Notes under the pieces: model-generated
The model's input: only the letters and a program-made list of their open reading frames with translations
Told to the model about the DNA's origin: nothing
Database searches by the model: none
Shown: in pieces, positions 1 through 10,476 of the stretch
How positions within the stretch are numbered: the stretch's first letter is position 1
Layout: each line of letters opens with the position of its first letter
Made by a program: the position numbers and the translations under genes
From: Dactylellina haptotyla
Taxonomy: Eukaryota; Ascomycota; Orbiliomycetes; Orbiliales; Orbiliaceae
Reading direction: 5' to 3'
NCBI GenBank assembly: GCA_031310005.1
Contig: CM062381.1
Span: 3,472,001 to 3,536,000 of the forward strand
DNA length: 64,000 nucleotides

Positions 1-518
1 CGGATAAGATATGCATATATGCAGACTTCTATTTTCGCGTTGGAAGGTTGGGTCTAGTTCTTTTATTTATTCGACGTGATGGTAATCGGCGAGGGTATAG
101 TTGCGAATATGCGCCATCGCGACCCTGTATAGATATATGGATATCTTTTTCGACTTGGTATCGAGATTAGATCCTTCTATTGTCGTTGCACCAATAATTT
201 GAGATGGTGTTAGGGAAAGCTATCGAAAGCTGGGGAAAGTCGTTTGAGGCTCAACATGCAAAATCATGATAACTTATTCAGCCACCACATATCCGAATTG
301 TGGCTGGAATACCCAATATAATTTGATTTTCCCTAGATGTTGAAAATATTGTTCAGTTTTCGGTCTACAAATAAGTTCAAATTGTTTCCTCCCAACTCTG
401 CTGCCTTGTATCCCACAGATTGTTTCATCAAAATTCCGATTTTAAATTTGTGGTTTCATTTCCAAATCTATCAAGATACGCATTCTACGTGATTAAATGG
501 CTCCTCGTTACTGTTAAT

Positions 519-1658
519 ATGGATCCCAATATCTATATCCTCCCACCCGTGGGGGATCCCAACTATCGCCCAGTCCACCAGATTCCAACGACGCTCCGCT
601 ATGATTCTAGGAGTGATTGTGTCCTTCGCCTCCCGGCGCCTGAAACGCTCCCACCCCTTCCACTAATCGACCCGCCGCTCTATAATGGAGTTTTCATGGC
701 TTCGTGGGTACCATGGGTTAGGAACTTGGGAGAATATAATCGTAACGACCTGCAAGTATGGGGCGACGAAGTCTTCGAATGGATGATCCAATGCGTGCTG
801 CATCAGGAGTACGGCTATCTCGTCCGCGACTATTTCGACGGCATGCATGAAGCGGTAAATATCACACCCTGTCTGCTCACACATACACCAGGCATTTTTA
901 GAGCAGTTTAGCTAATTCTTACGACAGAAAGTTCTCAAAAACCTGATGTGTGACGACCAAGTCCGCTATTTCTCCTACCTCTACGACTTTGACTCCCGCC
1001 TTCTTCCAAAGGGTACTTTCACGGTTCTCGAGAAAAGCAAAAATCTCCACGACAGCTTTTACGCATATATCGGCGCTGTCGAGACATGCCGTGGTCCAAA
1101 GATTACCTTGAAGTGGCTGAGAGACCTCATCAAGCCCATTCTTGAATACTACGTCAGTGACATTACGGCAACCTGGCCGCAAAACGTCTATCATGATGCC
1201 ACGACTGTATGGGAACGGGACATACAGGGTGGATATTTACATCCAGATCTTCAGGTTGGGCAAGTTGACTACGAATTGTTTGATTGCACTTGGATGGTGA
1301 GAGAGGAAAATCAAGTACTCTGCGGAGACCACGTGGAAGATATATGTGTCGGCATGCTAAAGGTTGGTTCCGGAATATAATCACGATATTACCTCACCAT
1401 TCGGAAGGCTTTGATGAAGATGCTGATATCGAAGCTGAATAGAATATGCGCCGACGACTAAGGAGACTCGTCGAATGTCCGAGGACCTTGGAATGCGAAT
1501 CTAGATTCAATTTCGGCAATAATAAATGGACGTACTTTATCAGTTGCGATTGGAATAACATATGCGCCGGGACAGACGAGAGACGCCAGCTGGCAGAATT
1601 TAAGGCTGTTTCGAGTACTATAGAATTATACAATAATTTTGAGATGTTCGGGGACTGA
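519..1658 (+). CDS. Degenerate RNase III-like protein (3 exons)
   Basis: Exons 519-854, 928-1362 and 1443-1658, both introns phase 0, give about 328 residues. The start is the ATG opening MDPNIYIL. A proline-rich leader is followed by LQVWGDEVFEWMI (near residues 78-90), which aligns with the RNase III signature LEFLGD. Exon 2 holds NLHDSFYAYIGAV, which aligns with the second signature (LADxxEAxIG). Exon 3 looks like a weak double-stranded RNA binding region (FNFGNNKWTYF, then an alanine/lysine-rich helix). Of the four metal-binding acidic positions only D83 and D154 remain; the two glutamates are Q79 and Y157. It is therefore probably not an active nuclease and may bind RNA structurally, as the RNase III-fold mitoribosomal proteins do. 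A paralogue with an intron at the same place lies at 15.6-16.6 kb. The last intron is the least certain part. Confidence 0.55.
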
Positions 1659-2778
1659 TATCATGACAGTCTTTGTTTACGAAGTAACGAAGTACGGGAA
1701 ACGATACAGAATACAACATGATATGGCCAAACTAAAATTAACAAGCGAGATAAATGGCTCATTACATAAATTTGACTACTTGGAACTATCTATACTCTTT
1801 TTAATAGAATCCACATCCGTCAGATCATCTGCATCATTGATTTCAGGTACCGGTATCTCTTTCCAATATCCTTGAAAGCGCGTGTAATGGCAAAACCTCT
1901 CTCATTAGTTACGAAAATATACATATTATCTGCGCCTGATGGTGGCGGAGTATAGTTCTTACTCAGAGACTATACCTACCTGTAACGACTGAGAGTATTT
2001 ACCTGGTTACGAGACTGAGTATTTACAGTCTCGTAACTAGTCTCCTTGCCAGACGCTGTCTCGTAATCAGACATTAGATTTAAAAATTGCCTAAAACTGT
2101 GTTGTTTTTGTGATTTTTGTTTTCCGTCGGCGCAGCCCGATACCGCGTCATGGGATCGCGAGATTTGTTCACCCGGGCGAGCAATTGCAGCTAGCTAGTT
2201 CGCAAGTAGGATGGCTTTCTCGAATGTTTCCTTGAATTCGGTAGTTGTGGGGTATCCAACGGGCCTAAGCTCCACCAAGGGAATCTAGGCAGCTATCAAG
2301 CTCAAAGCCTCACCTGAACCCGCATCAATCCAAGGTTAGCCAGCCAACCAGGCGGCCTGTTGTCCACTCACCTTAACGTTACCCGGTCCTTGCGTCGCGG
2401 ATACGTCTTGTTTGATCGCGCAACCTGGAGAAATAATTGGAGATTGTGCCATTGCTCAACTCGTGTAATGCAAGATGTAAGACCCTGGAAGTTGCAGTGC
2501 ACAGCCGCTTTTTCGCAACGGCTCATATGAGAGCCTTTGGCTTTCTCGGCCCCGCGGCCCAGCCGACGAGCATCGATTAATATTAATGAGAGCGGCGAGA
2601 TGGCCAGGATCATATTCGTGGCAACCATTGTCGCTCGCCGGCCTAGACACGACTATTAAATTTATAAATCACTTAGCGGCTCCCACCTAGAGGTTGTCTG
2701 CATGTTTTATTCTCCGGTCTCAGTCTATCTCATCAAATAGCGTCCGTGGTGAAATCTTTCCGTTTTGGAAATTTCAAA
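1659..2778. other. Intergenic region with one strong hairpin
   Basis: About 1.1 kb without a supportable gene. It holds the inverted repeat at 2006-2037 and several further copies of the core TCTCGTAA and its complement between about 1985 and 2075. The part from 2100 to 2640 has a more GC-rich composition but only short overlapping open frames. Confidence 0.5.
2006..2037. repeat. Perfect 12-bp inverted repeat, 8-nt loop
   Basis: GTTACGAGACTG (2006-2017) and its exact complement (2026-2037) flank an 8-base loop. A further partial copy of the arm (GTCTCGTAATCAG) lies about 30 bases downstream. It could be a transcribed hairpin, or the remains of a small palindromic element. Confidence 0.7.
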
Positions 2779-3884
2779 ATGTTGGAAGCTTCAACCTCAG
2801 TGGGCTCCAAGGCTCTCGAGGTGCCTTCAAGCTACGCTGATAATGAGCGCTACTTCATTAGCTCTGGCAAACATTTCCGGTTTCACAAGATCCCAACCGC
2901 CAATTATCGCCTGGCCCAGACCACCGAGTCAATCAAGACTAAAGGTACCCTTTGGCAACTCAATCCATCCGCCGCTGACGACGCGACTACGAACTCAACA
3001 TGGGACGTCTTTAGCAATCTCCCGCTCTTCGCTGCGAGATATGACTCACCGCTCGTCAACGGAGAAGACTCAAAGACGATATACTGGGAATTCGAAATTA
3101 CTAGTGCGGGATATGAAGGCAAACCCGCCAGCCTCGCGTTTGGGTTTTTAGTCAAAGACGAGGGCTCCGAAGAAGTTGCCGCGAAAGCAGATGGCAGTTT
3201 GCGTTCCAACGATGGTGCTACTGCACCCTCCAGCCTCTCCGGCCCCACTTTACTATGGAACTCTACAGATGGAGGAATCTATTTCAATGGAACAAAAATC
3301 GGCACTGAAGCATACACTGCCCAAGTCGGCGACACAGTCGGGCTCGGCATCACGTTTGAATTCGACCCAAGCGTTCCCATGATCCCAACCAGAGATGTCT
3401 TAGATAATCCGAACGTCAAAGCCGGAAAGATGTCAAAGAAAATCGACAGCAAAGGCAATAAAACCACGAGGATAGCGGACGTAGCGGACCTAGTCGCTTG
3501 TCCTACAAAGACCTTCATCACTATTAATGGCATAGAAAAGCCGTTCGATGGTGCTGTCTCTAGGGATGCCTTCAAGGGTATTACTGATATATTCCCTGTG
3601 TTGATGGTTTCCGGGCCCGGCATTGGTGGCAAGGTTCGGATTGGTGAAGCTGTAAAGTTCGGAGGGGATGGTGGGCAGGCGGATGCGCAACTTGCTGCGA
3701 AAGGAAATGCTGGGAAGGCCGGTGTAAGTTTCTATATATCACACATTTTACATCTGCATTTTCATCAAAAAAATAAAACTAATGTTGGTATCCATAGCAC
3801 AAAAAATCTCTGTGGGGCAAGGTTTTCAAGCCCCCTGGTGGCGGTAGCTGGACTGGCGGTGTTGGACTAGGAGCAGGATTTTAA
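2779..3884 (+). CDS. SPRY-like domain protein (2 exons)
   Basis: Exons 2779-3723 and 3798-3884 (phase 0 intron with GTAAGT donor and CATAG acceptor) encode 343 residues. The longer open frame upstream begins at a GTG, so the first in-frame ATG (MLEASTSVG) was chosen. Exon 2 replaces an unspliced tail with a glycine-rich end (KPPGGGSWTGGVGLGAGF). The body carries a SPRY-type pattern: a strand IYWEFEITSAG, then LAFGFLV, then WNSTDGGIYFNGTKIG with the usual turn before GDTVGLGI, and later IFPVLMVSGPG near the domain end. SPRY domains are protein-interaction modules, in fungi best known in Ran-binding and ubiquitin-ligase adaptors; this protein shows no second catalytic domain. It has no signal peptide. 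The partner is unknown. Confidence 0.65.
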
Positions 3885-4062
3885 TCAGTATGACTTTATT
3901 CGGCTCACTCCCATTCTTCCAATCCTGGGATAGGTACGGGGACCAATGATGCGTTTAAGTCAGTTTAATAGTAGTAATGAAACAGAATGTATTCAATTCC
4001 GGCTGTGTGCCTAAAAAACGATAATCATAATAGTCTGAGTTCCATGTACGTCTACAATTATT

Positions 4063-5082
4063 CTATACTTCTTTAGTATAAGGCTCGTCCATATTATCTC
4101 GAGCAACCCAAGGAATCCCATAAGGTGTATAACATTTGTAACTTCCAACTGCCTCGCCCCAGCCAGCGCCCACTTCGAACAACCTTTCCATTCCCGAACT
4201 TCCAGCCCCGTATATTGGATCACCTTCGCACTTATCGCCTCTGAACCACTCACAAGAGCAGCCATTTATCTTGTAAGAGCGAAGCTTTATTTCCGCCGGT
4301 TCGATTTTCCGACAGTCCGTAACTCCGCCATTGGGTTCAAGATCTCCTTTGCGAATTATGACATCTACCGATGGCGTATCCATAACTCCATCGTTGACAT
4401 TGAGATAACTATACTGTTCGCCTCCATTGCTAAATATTACTCTGCAAGGAACAAACTTATCCAGGTAGTTTGTCTCCCAGCAACGAAAGCTCTCGATGCG
4501 GTTATCATCATCTCCGTGTTTGAAGATAGCGCCGTCCTCGCGGTTATATGCCGAGAAGAGATGTCCGTCACAGTTTGGGTTATCGAAAAACTCGCATTCG
4601 CACCAGCCCGTCACAATAAAGGAAGTAATGGAGTTGCTAAGAAGATCGCATCCGGCCACTTTGATAGTCAGGCAGTGAGTGTTAATGCATCTGTTGTTGT
4701 AAAATTCTTTTTCTGCAGCATTTGTTCCCAGTGGTTGACCTTCCCAGTTCTCGGAGATACTAGGATCTCGGTCCATGTAGTCGTATAGTCCCATAAAGCA
4801 CTGTCTGCCTTTGATCGGATTGTATGGGACTTTAGCGTGGTTGGATGATGTGCCGGGCGGCCGCTCTTCGTTGAGCCATGAGCCGGGTGGAGGATCTGTT
4901 TGTTTTTGTGTCTCTGCAGTACCTTCGAAGCTTACACCTTCTATTATATCTCCCCGTTTAATCAAAACCTTTGAGCTATCAAATCTAGATAGTTCATTGG
5001 TTGGCAGGGCCCATGCAGAGAGTATATAGGAGAGAACCGCAACAAAGAGATATAAACTTTGAATTGGGTGTTTGTAAACCAT
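4063..5082 (-). CDS. Secreted Cys-rich protein, beta/gamma-crystallin-like, paralogue 1
   Basis: A single exon encodes 339 residues with an N-terminal signal peptide ending near SAWALP and a dibasic Lys-Arg about 20 residues further on, as expected for a Kex2-type propeptide. The mature part has two similar halves. Each contains a block SFxVxGxCxCEFF...C.G that closes with SFRC or SYKC (GWCECEFFDNPNCDG...NRIESFRCW, and INGCSCEWF...GSYKCYTPYG). The spacing of aromatic residues, the glycine after the aromatic stretch and the late serine match beta/gamma-crystallin Greek-key motifs. It is one of four tandem paralogues on the same strand. The leader just before the ATG shares CACGTTCAA with paralogue 2. 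The role is unknown; an extracellular or cell-wall structural or effector role is inferred. Confidence 0.85.
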   Translation of the reverse strand: MVYKHPIQSLYLFVAVLSYILSAWALPTNELSRFDSSKVLIKRGDIIEGVSFEGTAETQKQTDPPPGSWLNEERPPGTSSNHAKVPYNPIKGRQCFMGLYDYMDRDPSISENWEGQPLGTNAAEKEFYNNRCINTHCLTIKVAGCDLLSNSITSFIVTGWCECEFFDNPNCDGHLFSAYNREDGAIFKHGDDDNRIESFRCWETNYLDKFVPCRVIFSNGGEQYSYLNVNDGVMDTPSVDVIIRKGDLEPNGGVTDCRKIEPAEIKLRSYKINGCSCEWFRGDKCEGDPIYGAGSSGMERLFEVGAGWGEAVGSYKCYTPYGIPWVARDNMDEPYTKEV

Positions 5083-6059
5083 ATTGAACGTGGTTTGTTC
5101 AAATTTCGGTGCTAATACAGCTTTTTGACTCAGTAAAAGGCTCCTCTGACCTAGGGATTCGGTGAGTTTGATTTTATAGCAATTTTAAACAGCAAGAAAG
5201 ACCTGACCTATTGCAGGTAGTTGCCTTTTTAACTACTTGATCAAGCATGAAGTCTTTGAGCCAACAATTCTCTAGCCTAACCGGAAATAATCTTATTTAT
5301 TCTCAGGGCAGTGCTCTACTTGATGATTTCAATCGGTGAAGAGAATTTAGATGTTAGTCGAATGTTGGTTGTTGCTATTCCTTCCAGGCCGACGCTCTTA
5401 AATTTAATTAAGTAACCCGTCTAGGGTGCCTAAAGGCTGCCTTCCACGTGAATTATGAGAATTTTCAATCCAATTATCGCCAAGCCGCATCTAGCGGAAA
5501 CCAGAAATAATAGTACATATAACGTGCTCGGAATTATCTTACAATCTAGTGGTTTAAAGGTCGACAAATATCCGGATCATGGGCGATCGGCTATATTCCT
5601 AGCCAAAAGACTAGTCACATAGCTATAGGACCCCGATAAGCTTGTGAACTATGATCATGGTTCCATTAATTGTTCGATTCATTTCACAGTATATAATTGG
5701 CAGGCTACGTACATACCTTAAGGTATTTACGAGGAGCGAGGAGCTCCCATCACAATGTCCGCAAAATGGATAACGTATATAACTCGCCATTTTAAACTTT
5801 GTTGAGCCCGAATAATTTGATGAAGACTCCAAATTTATATTACTTCACAAAGACTTAGTGCTACCTCCTAAAAGCGATGAACAAGATTGACGCAAAAGCT
5901 TACTGATCCCTCCATGAATAAAATAACTTGCTCAAATAAAATATTCCGAGTTCGAGAGCACGAAATACAAAGATCGCAATGACAAGACCAGTAGCTGAGT
6001 ATTCGGACTGAAAGCAAAGTGAAATCGCTTGCAACGAGACTAAATTGATATCAAGCCGG
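5083..6059. other. AT-rich upstream region of paralogue 1
   Basis: Nearly 1 kb between paralogues 1 and 2 with no supportable gene. It should carry the promoter of paralogue 1 and the 3' end of paralogue 2. The bases at 5084-5092 (TTGAACGTG on the plus strand) recur at 7026-7034, directly before the start of paralogue 2. Confidence 0.5.
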
Positions 6060-7025
6060 CTAGGCTTCATCTTCAGGTTCGATACTGTCCTTATTATACA
6101 TGGCATGTTCATAATATGGTGCCTTGGTATCGGTCCTTGGTTTCCATGGGATGCCATACGGGGGAACGCACCGGAAAGAACGCGCGGGCTCGTCGGTGAA
6201 TTCCTTAAGGTGATCCTTTCCAACACCCCCAGCGTACCCAGCTCGCATTGCCGGCTCTCCAGAACAGTCCGGAGTATGATAGAACTCACAAGTAACGCCG
6301 TTTATGAAGTAATGCCTTATTTTGAAGTCGATAGGGATACATGTGTACAGCTTGTCCTTCGGAATTACGTCTCTATAAGCAACCTCTCGTGCTGGATCAA
6401 AGGACTCCATAAACGGGAGCATCACATTTCCGTCTTGATCTTGATAACTGCCAAGATCAACGTGACCGATCGTGTACTTGTCAATATAATCAGTCCAAGT
6501 GCAACGGAAGCTTGATATTTTCCCGGCATTGTCACCGTGATCTTTAAGATTTGTATCCTCTCGGTTGAAAGTTGAAAACAACTGGACTCCCGAGCAGTCT
6601 TCACTGTCGAAGAATGCGCATTCGCAATAACCGGTGTTTATATACGAGATTATGTTGTTATCCAGCTCCGGGTACCATTTAGGAGAACTGAAGCACTTAT
6701 TGTTCAAGGTGGCGAGATCCTCATTAAACAACCCGAACGGATATCCTTCATAGCTTGGTTCTATTTGGCTTCGGTCGGTCGTTGACCAGAGGCCGAGCGA
6801 GCAGTTGGGGGAGTAGTAGTAATAATTAACATGTCCATGTTTCGAACTCGACTTTTTTACTCCAGGTGGAGCATCTGGGTTTTGAGAAATTGGTGGCACG
6901 TCGCGCTTCGCTTTGAAGACTGACATGCCCTGCTGCACGGAACCTTCTTGGCTTGGTAGTGAATTGCAGGCATTGATTTTTAGAAGGATGAAGAGGATAG
7001 TCAATAAATCTCTCCTTAGATTCAT
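6060..7025 (-). CDS. Secreted Cys-rich protein, beta/gamma-crystallin-like, paralogue 2
   Basis: A single exon encodes 321 residues. The hydrophobic N-terminus (MNLRRDLLTILFILLKINAC) is a signal peptide and a Lys-Arg pair (FKAKR) follows about 20 residues later. The family core is present: CSLGLW at the start of the mature region, GYCECAFFDSEDCSG, then NREDT...HGDN and ISSFRC. The second half has INGVTCEFYHTPDCSGE and ARSFRCVPPYGIPW. The first cysteine of the CxC pair in this half is replaced (VTC instead of CSC), so one disulfide may be missing. The C-terminal tail is longer and acidic. It shares the CACGTTCAA leader with paralogue 1, which suggests that these two arose from the most recent duplication. 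Confidence 0.85.
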   Translation of the reverse strand: MNLRRDLLTILFILLKINACNSLPSQEGSVQQGMSVFKAKRDVPPISQNPDAPPGVKKSSSKHGHVNYYYYSPNCSLGLWSTTDRSQIEPSYEGYPFGLFNEDLATLNNKCFSSPKWYPELDNNIISYINTGYCECAFFDSEDCSGVQLFSTFNREDTNLKDHGDNAGKISSFRCTWTDYIDKYTIGHVDLGSYQDQDGNVMLPFMESFDPAREVAYRDVIPKDKLYTCIPIDFKIRHYFINGVTCEFYHTPDCSGEPAMRAGYAGGVGKDHLKEFTDEPARSFRCVPPYGIPWKPRTDTKAPYYEHAMYNKDSIEPEDEA

Positions 7026-8136
7026 TTGAACGTGCTCGTAATAGTTATTAGAGATATTTTTGAATAGTAGTTATGCCACGAGAAGAGACACTACACCCTT
7101 GAGACGTTGTGAAGTACTCTGGTGGCCCCAGAGATAAATTATAGCTCTGATAGCTGTAGAACCGAAAGAATATGTGCTAAAGATTAATCGATTTAGATAT
7201 ATGGGGAGAAGGTATAAGATCGACGAGCAGGTTTACCGTATACCACCAGGAAAGCTACTCCGGAACCAGGGTTCTAACTAGCTTTTAAACTCCATTTGAA
7301 CATTTTCTGATCATAGGGTAAAATGAAAAAAGATTGCTTTACCACAAGGACTCCAGTGTGGTCTCGTTGCCCGCCAAACACCACAAGACTTTTGAATCTG
7401 GTTCAGAAGAGTTTCAAGTGCCGACGTGGGTAAGAACAGTAATGAATTTGTTGGCTGGCGCAAGCGATGTTGTCGCATGTTGTGGTAATAGAAAGCAACC
7501 TTGCTATTAATAAAATTCTCCGACTGCGTCCCTGTGCTCTTTGATGTTGCTTGCACAATCATAATGGCGTACGTACCGCGAAGTTCCACTCCACAAACTC
7601 TAGTTGAACCAACGATTTCCAGATCAGACCGCTCAAGGCACAGTCGAAATTTATTTGGACCCAACCACGTTAACTAGGTCTAATTAGTTCCAGCGCATCT
7701 TGAGAATTCAGAAATAGGCACACGAATCAAAGCCAATCGGGTATTTACATCGTTAGTTAGTCCTGGGAACAGATATATGTATATACTAGGATATTAGATG
7801 TTGGACGCCAAACAGCCTACGCTTTACTATTCTACGAGTTGGATATCGACGGGGTACCTGGACTAATGTATAAAGATTTTCATTGCATCAAAGAAAAATT
7901 AACTACAAGATATCAATAATACTGAGGTAAAAAAAATCAAAATAGTCAGTACCAATTAAATCTCGCAGAGATCAAAGGGATACCACCCAAACACAACTTC
8001 AGAACTAAAATAATAACAATAATAACAACAATAATTTCCACATACCGCACCAACAACAAACGAAAATTCCATGGTGTGATTCAAATTTGAGTCTCAAGAA
8101 TATATTGATACAAGAGCAAAGAATCACATCAAATAC
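7026..8136. other. AT-rich spacer between paralogues 2 and 3
   Basis: About 1.1 kb. A 117-codon minus-strand open frame (7311-7664) shows no family motif and no coding-like composition, so it was not called. The rest is AT-rich, with A-rich runs near 7920-8060. Confidence 0.4.
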
Positions 8137-8976
8137 CTAATAATAACCATATGGTAGTTCGCACCTATAACTGCGAATAGGCATATTACTAGCCTTTTCC
8201 ACCGTCCCGCCATTTCCAGCCCGGAAATTTTCACCGCTACAGTCGCCTGAACTATAAAAGGCACAAGAACAACCATGTATTTTGACTTGTCGCAATTCGT
8301 CCTGCTCAGCAAGAGAACTACACGGAGCAAAGGAAGAATCCCGATCAAAGTCTTGTTGGTAAAGCGTAACGCCTACATTTTTATCCCCGCCATCCGAGAT
8401 AGCTACTGTGCAGTTATTAAATTGATCAAAGTGATTTGTCTGCCAGCATCTGAAGCTGTCGAGATTATCGTTGTTACCGTGTCGAGCTAGCGAGCTATCA
8501 GCGCGGTTGTATGCGGTGAATTTACCCGCCTCAGGTGGGCAGTTTTCGGTGTCGTAAAACTCGCATTCGCAGTACCCAGCGACCACGAAGGACGAGACGC
8601 TCTTTCTGAGGCGTTCGTGTAGCATACCCATGTTGACGCAGTTGTTGTCGTAGCCGTTGGATTGTGACATATCATGAGGCTCTAATCCCAGCGGCATTCC
8701 TTGCCAGTTGACATGGTCTTGTGGGGATTTGTCATTATACTCTACATCTTCCCACACTCCCATTCTGCAGTCGCGTGTATCGTAGTGCCCCCACCAGGTC
8801 TTGTCTGGAATGCTTCTGCCCGGTGGCAGTCTTCTTTTCTGGATTCTCGGCCCATCTGCAAATTCAATGGACTTTGGTTGAAGCGCTGGAATCAGCTCTG
8901 TATCAGTTGGTAAGGCATTCCCAAGTTTGACAGATAGCGCTGTGATAATAAACAAAAGGAAGTATAATTTAGGCAT
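8137..8976 (-). CDS. Secreted Cys-rich protein, beta/gamma-crystallin-like, paralogue 3
   Basis: A single exon encodes 279 residues, the shortest of the four. The signal peptide MPKLYFLLFIITALS ends near GNALP and is followed by a dibasic stretch (QKRR). The core reads CRMGVW, then WQGMPLG, then GYCECEFYDTENC, FTAYNRADSS and NLDSFRCWQTN. The second half has IHGCSCAFYSSGDCSGE and IRSYRCELPYG, with the protein ending three residues later. The segment between the two halves is shorter than in paralogue 1. All cysteines of the two CxC...C...C sets are present, which supports a disulfide-stabilised extracellular fold. Confidence 0.85.
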   Translation of the reverse strand: MPKLYFLLFIITALSVKLGNALPTDTELIPALQPKSIEFADGPRIQKRRLPPGRSIPDKTWWGHYDTRDCRMGVWEDVEYNDKSPQDHVNWQGMPLGLEPHDMSQSNGYDNNCVNMGMLHERLRKSVSSFVVAGYCECEFYDTENCPPEAGKFTAYNRADSSLARHGNNDNLDSFRCWQTNHFDQFNNCTVAISDGGDKNVGVTLYQQDFDRDSSFAPCSSLAEQDELRQVKIHGCSCAFYSSGDCSGENFRAGNGGTVEKASNMPIRSYRCELPYGYY

Positions 8977-9594
8977 TTTAATTGAATAGCTATAACTAGC
9001 TTAAATAGGTGTTTCCTAATTCGACTTTGGCGTCTAAAAGACCTACCTAGAAAATCTAGTGGATTGCAGCAGGTGTTTATATAACATACAGTTGCCATAT
9101 ATCAAGTTAGCTTATCAAAATCATATAGCCGTCTAAGAATTGAAGTTCCAACGTTGCCACTATAGTCCTTCGCCAACTAATCTTATATTTAGATCGTCGA
9201 GTTGAATATGGCGGGAATAAATTTTAAAGGAGCTGGAGACATTTTCATAATATTGGCTGCGGTGTTGGTGGCAACAGAATCGATTAACTACATTACGTTA
9301 CAGTCACCAGCAAGTTTGAAACGCTTCTGAGATGAAATATTAATATTTGAAATATATGGATTTTTTAGAGCTATTAGGTTTCCATATGTCTTGTGACGGA
9401 GCCATATACTATTTAAAGCTTTGAAGAAACAATACTGGAAAGACAATTCAAGTTCGAGGTACTTTATCAGCATGTTCGCCTAAATTGGCATGACTCCACA
9501 ATAGCGACAACTGTACAGAAAATTAATTTCTCTACACTGAAAACCTCGGTCAAGTTTCAAAATTTTGAATATTGGGGTCCTATAATACATGAAC
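8977..9594. other. AT-rich spacer between paralogues 3 and 4
   Basis: About 620 bases, AT-rich, without a supportable gene. It is the likely promoter of paralogue 3 plus the 3' end of paralogue 4. Confidence 0.4.
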
Positions 9595-10476
9595 TTAAGA
9601 AGGAGGCCTAGGATTATATGCAATACCAAACGGTAGATAGCAGGTAAAGCTCTGCATAACCTTTTCAGTAGGGATATCCCTTAAGGTAACGGTACCGTTA
9701 TTTCCAGCCCGTATGATATCATCGGCCACAAGCGGCTTCTCACGAATAGGATCGATATTATTATCAAGGGCACCATCACAGACAGTATTAGGAAAGAACA
9801 GACAAGAACAACCCTCCACTTTAAGCTTCTTAATTGGAAATAACGCACCAAGCGGCGCACAGGCGGTCTTCCCGGTTATAGGATCGAAGTACTTTTGCTC
9901 CAGCGTGAAACCAAGCCCATCCTGGGAATCATCCGGGTAGAAAGCAAGCAAACAATTTCGAAATTTCTCCCAGTTATTCGTCTTCCGACACTTGAAGCTC
10001 CCCAATATATTTTGATTTTGCCCATGGTCGTAGAGAGAGCCATCTTTGCGGTTGTATGCGGTGAACTTCCCGTTTTCTGGTAAACAGTCTTTGTCTTCGA
10101 AGAACTCGCATTCACAATAGCCGGTGACGGCGAATGACTTGATTGTATGTACCAATCCGGGGTTCAAGTCCTCGACATTGATGCACTCGTTTTCTGGCAC
10201 GCCTTCAAAGGGCAGCCCTTGCCATTCTATATCATACTCAGGGTAAACTGAACCACGGTTTTCATCAGCACCGTTCCAGAGCCCTACCTGGCATTCAGTA
10301 GATTTATACGATTGCATATCACCCCTGAGGCTTAGGTCGGTTCTGCCTAGTGGTGCTGGGACAGGCTCTTGGCGCCGCTCTACTCCCTGGCCACCGGCGC
10401 CGGTATTTGGAGAAACGGAAGGGAGACCACTTATGAAAGGTACCCAAAGGAAAAGTAGTACAATTAAAAGATGCAT
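9595..10476 (-). CDS. Secreted Cys-rich protein, beta/gamma-crystallin-like, paralogue 4
   Basis: A single exon encodes 293 residues from the ATG that opens MHLLIVLLFLWVPFISG. The longer open frame starts at a GTG 14 codons upstream and would bury the signal peptide, so the later start is preferred. A dibasic Arg-Arg (GVERRQE) follows. The core is CQVGLW, WQGLPF, GYCECEFFEDKDC, FTAYNRKDGS and GSFKCRKTN. The second half has VEGCSCLFF, then an insertion of about 20 residues with no equivalent in the other copies, then MQSFTCYLPFG. It lies furthest upstream in the array and is the most divergent copy in the C-terminal half. Confidence 0.85.
   Translation of the reverse strand: MHLLIVLLFLWVPFISGLPSVSPNTGAGGQGVERRQEPVPAPLGRTDLSLRGDMQSYKSTECQVGLWNGADENRGSVYPEYDIEWQGLPFEGVPENECINVEDLNPGLVHTIKSFAVTGYCECEFFEDKDCLPENGKFTAYNRKDGSLYDHGQNQNILGSFKCRKTNNWEKFRNCLLAFYPDDSQDGLGFTLEQKYFDPITGKTACAPLGALFPIKKLKVEGCSCLFFPNTVCDGALDNNIDPIREKPLVADDIIRAGNNGTVTLRDIPTEKVMQSFTCYLPFGIAYNPRPPS

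Noticed and set aside
7311-7664. 117-codon minus-strand open frame between array members
   Set aside because: No signal peptide, no family cysteines, no recognisable motif; length is possible by chance.
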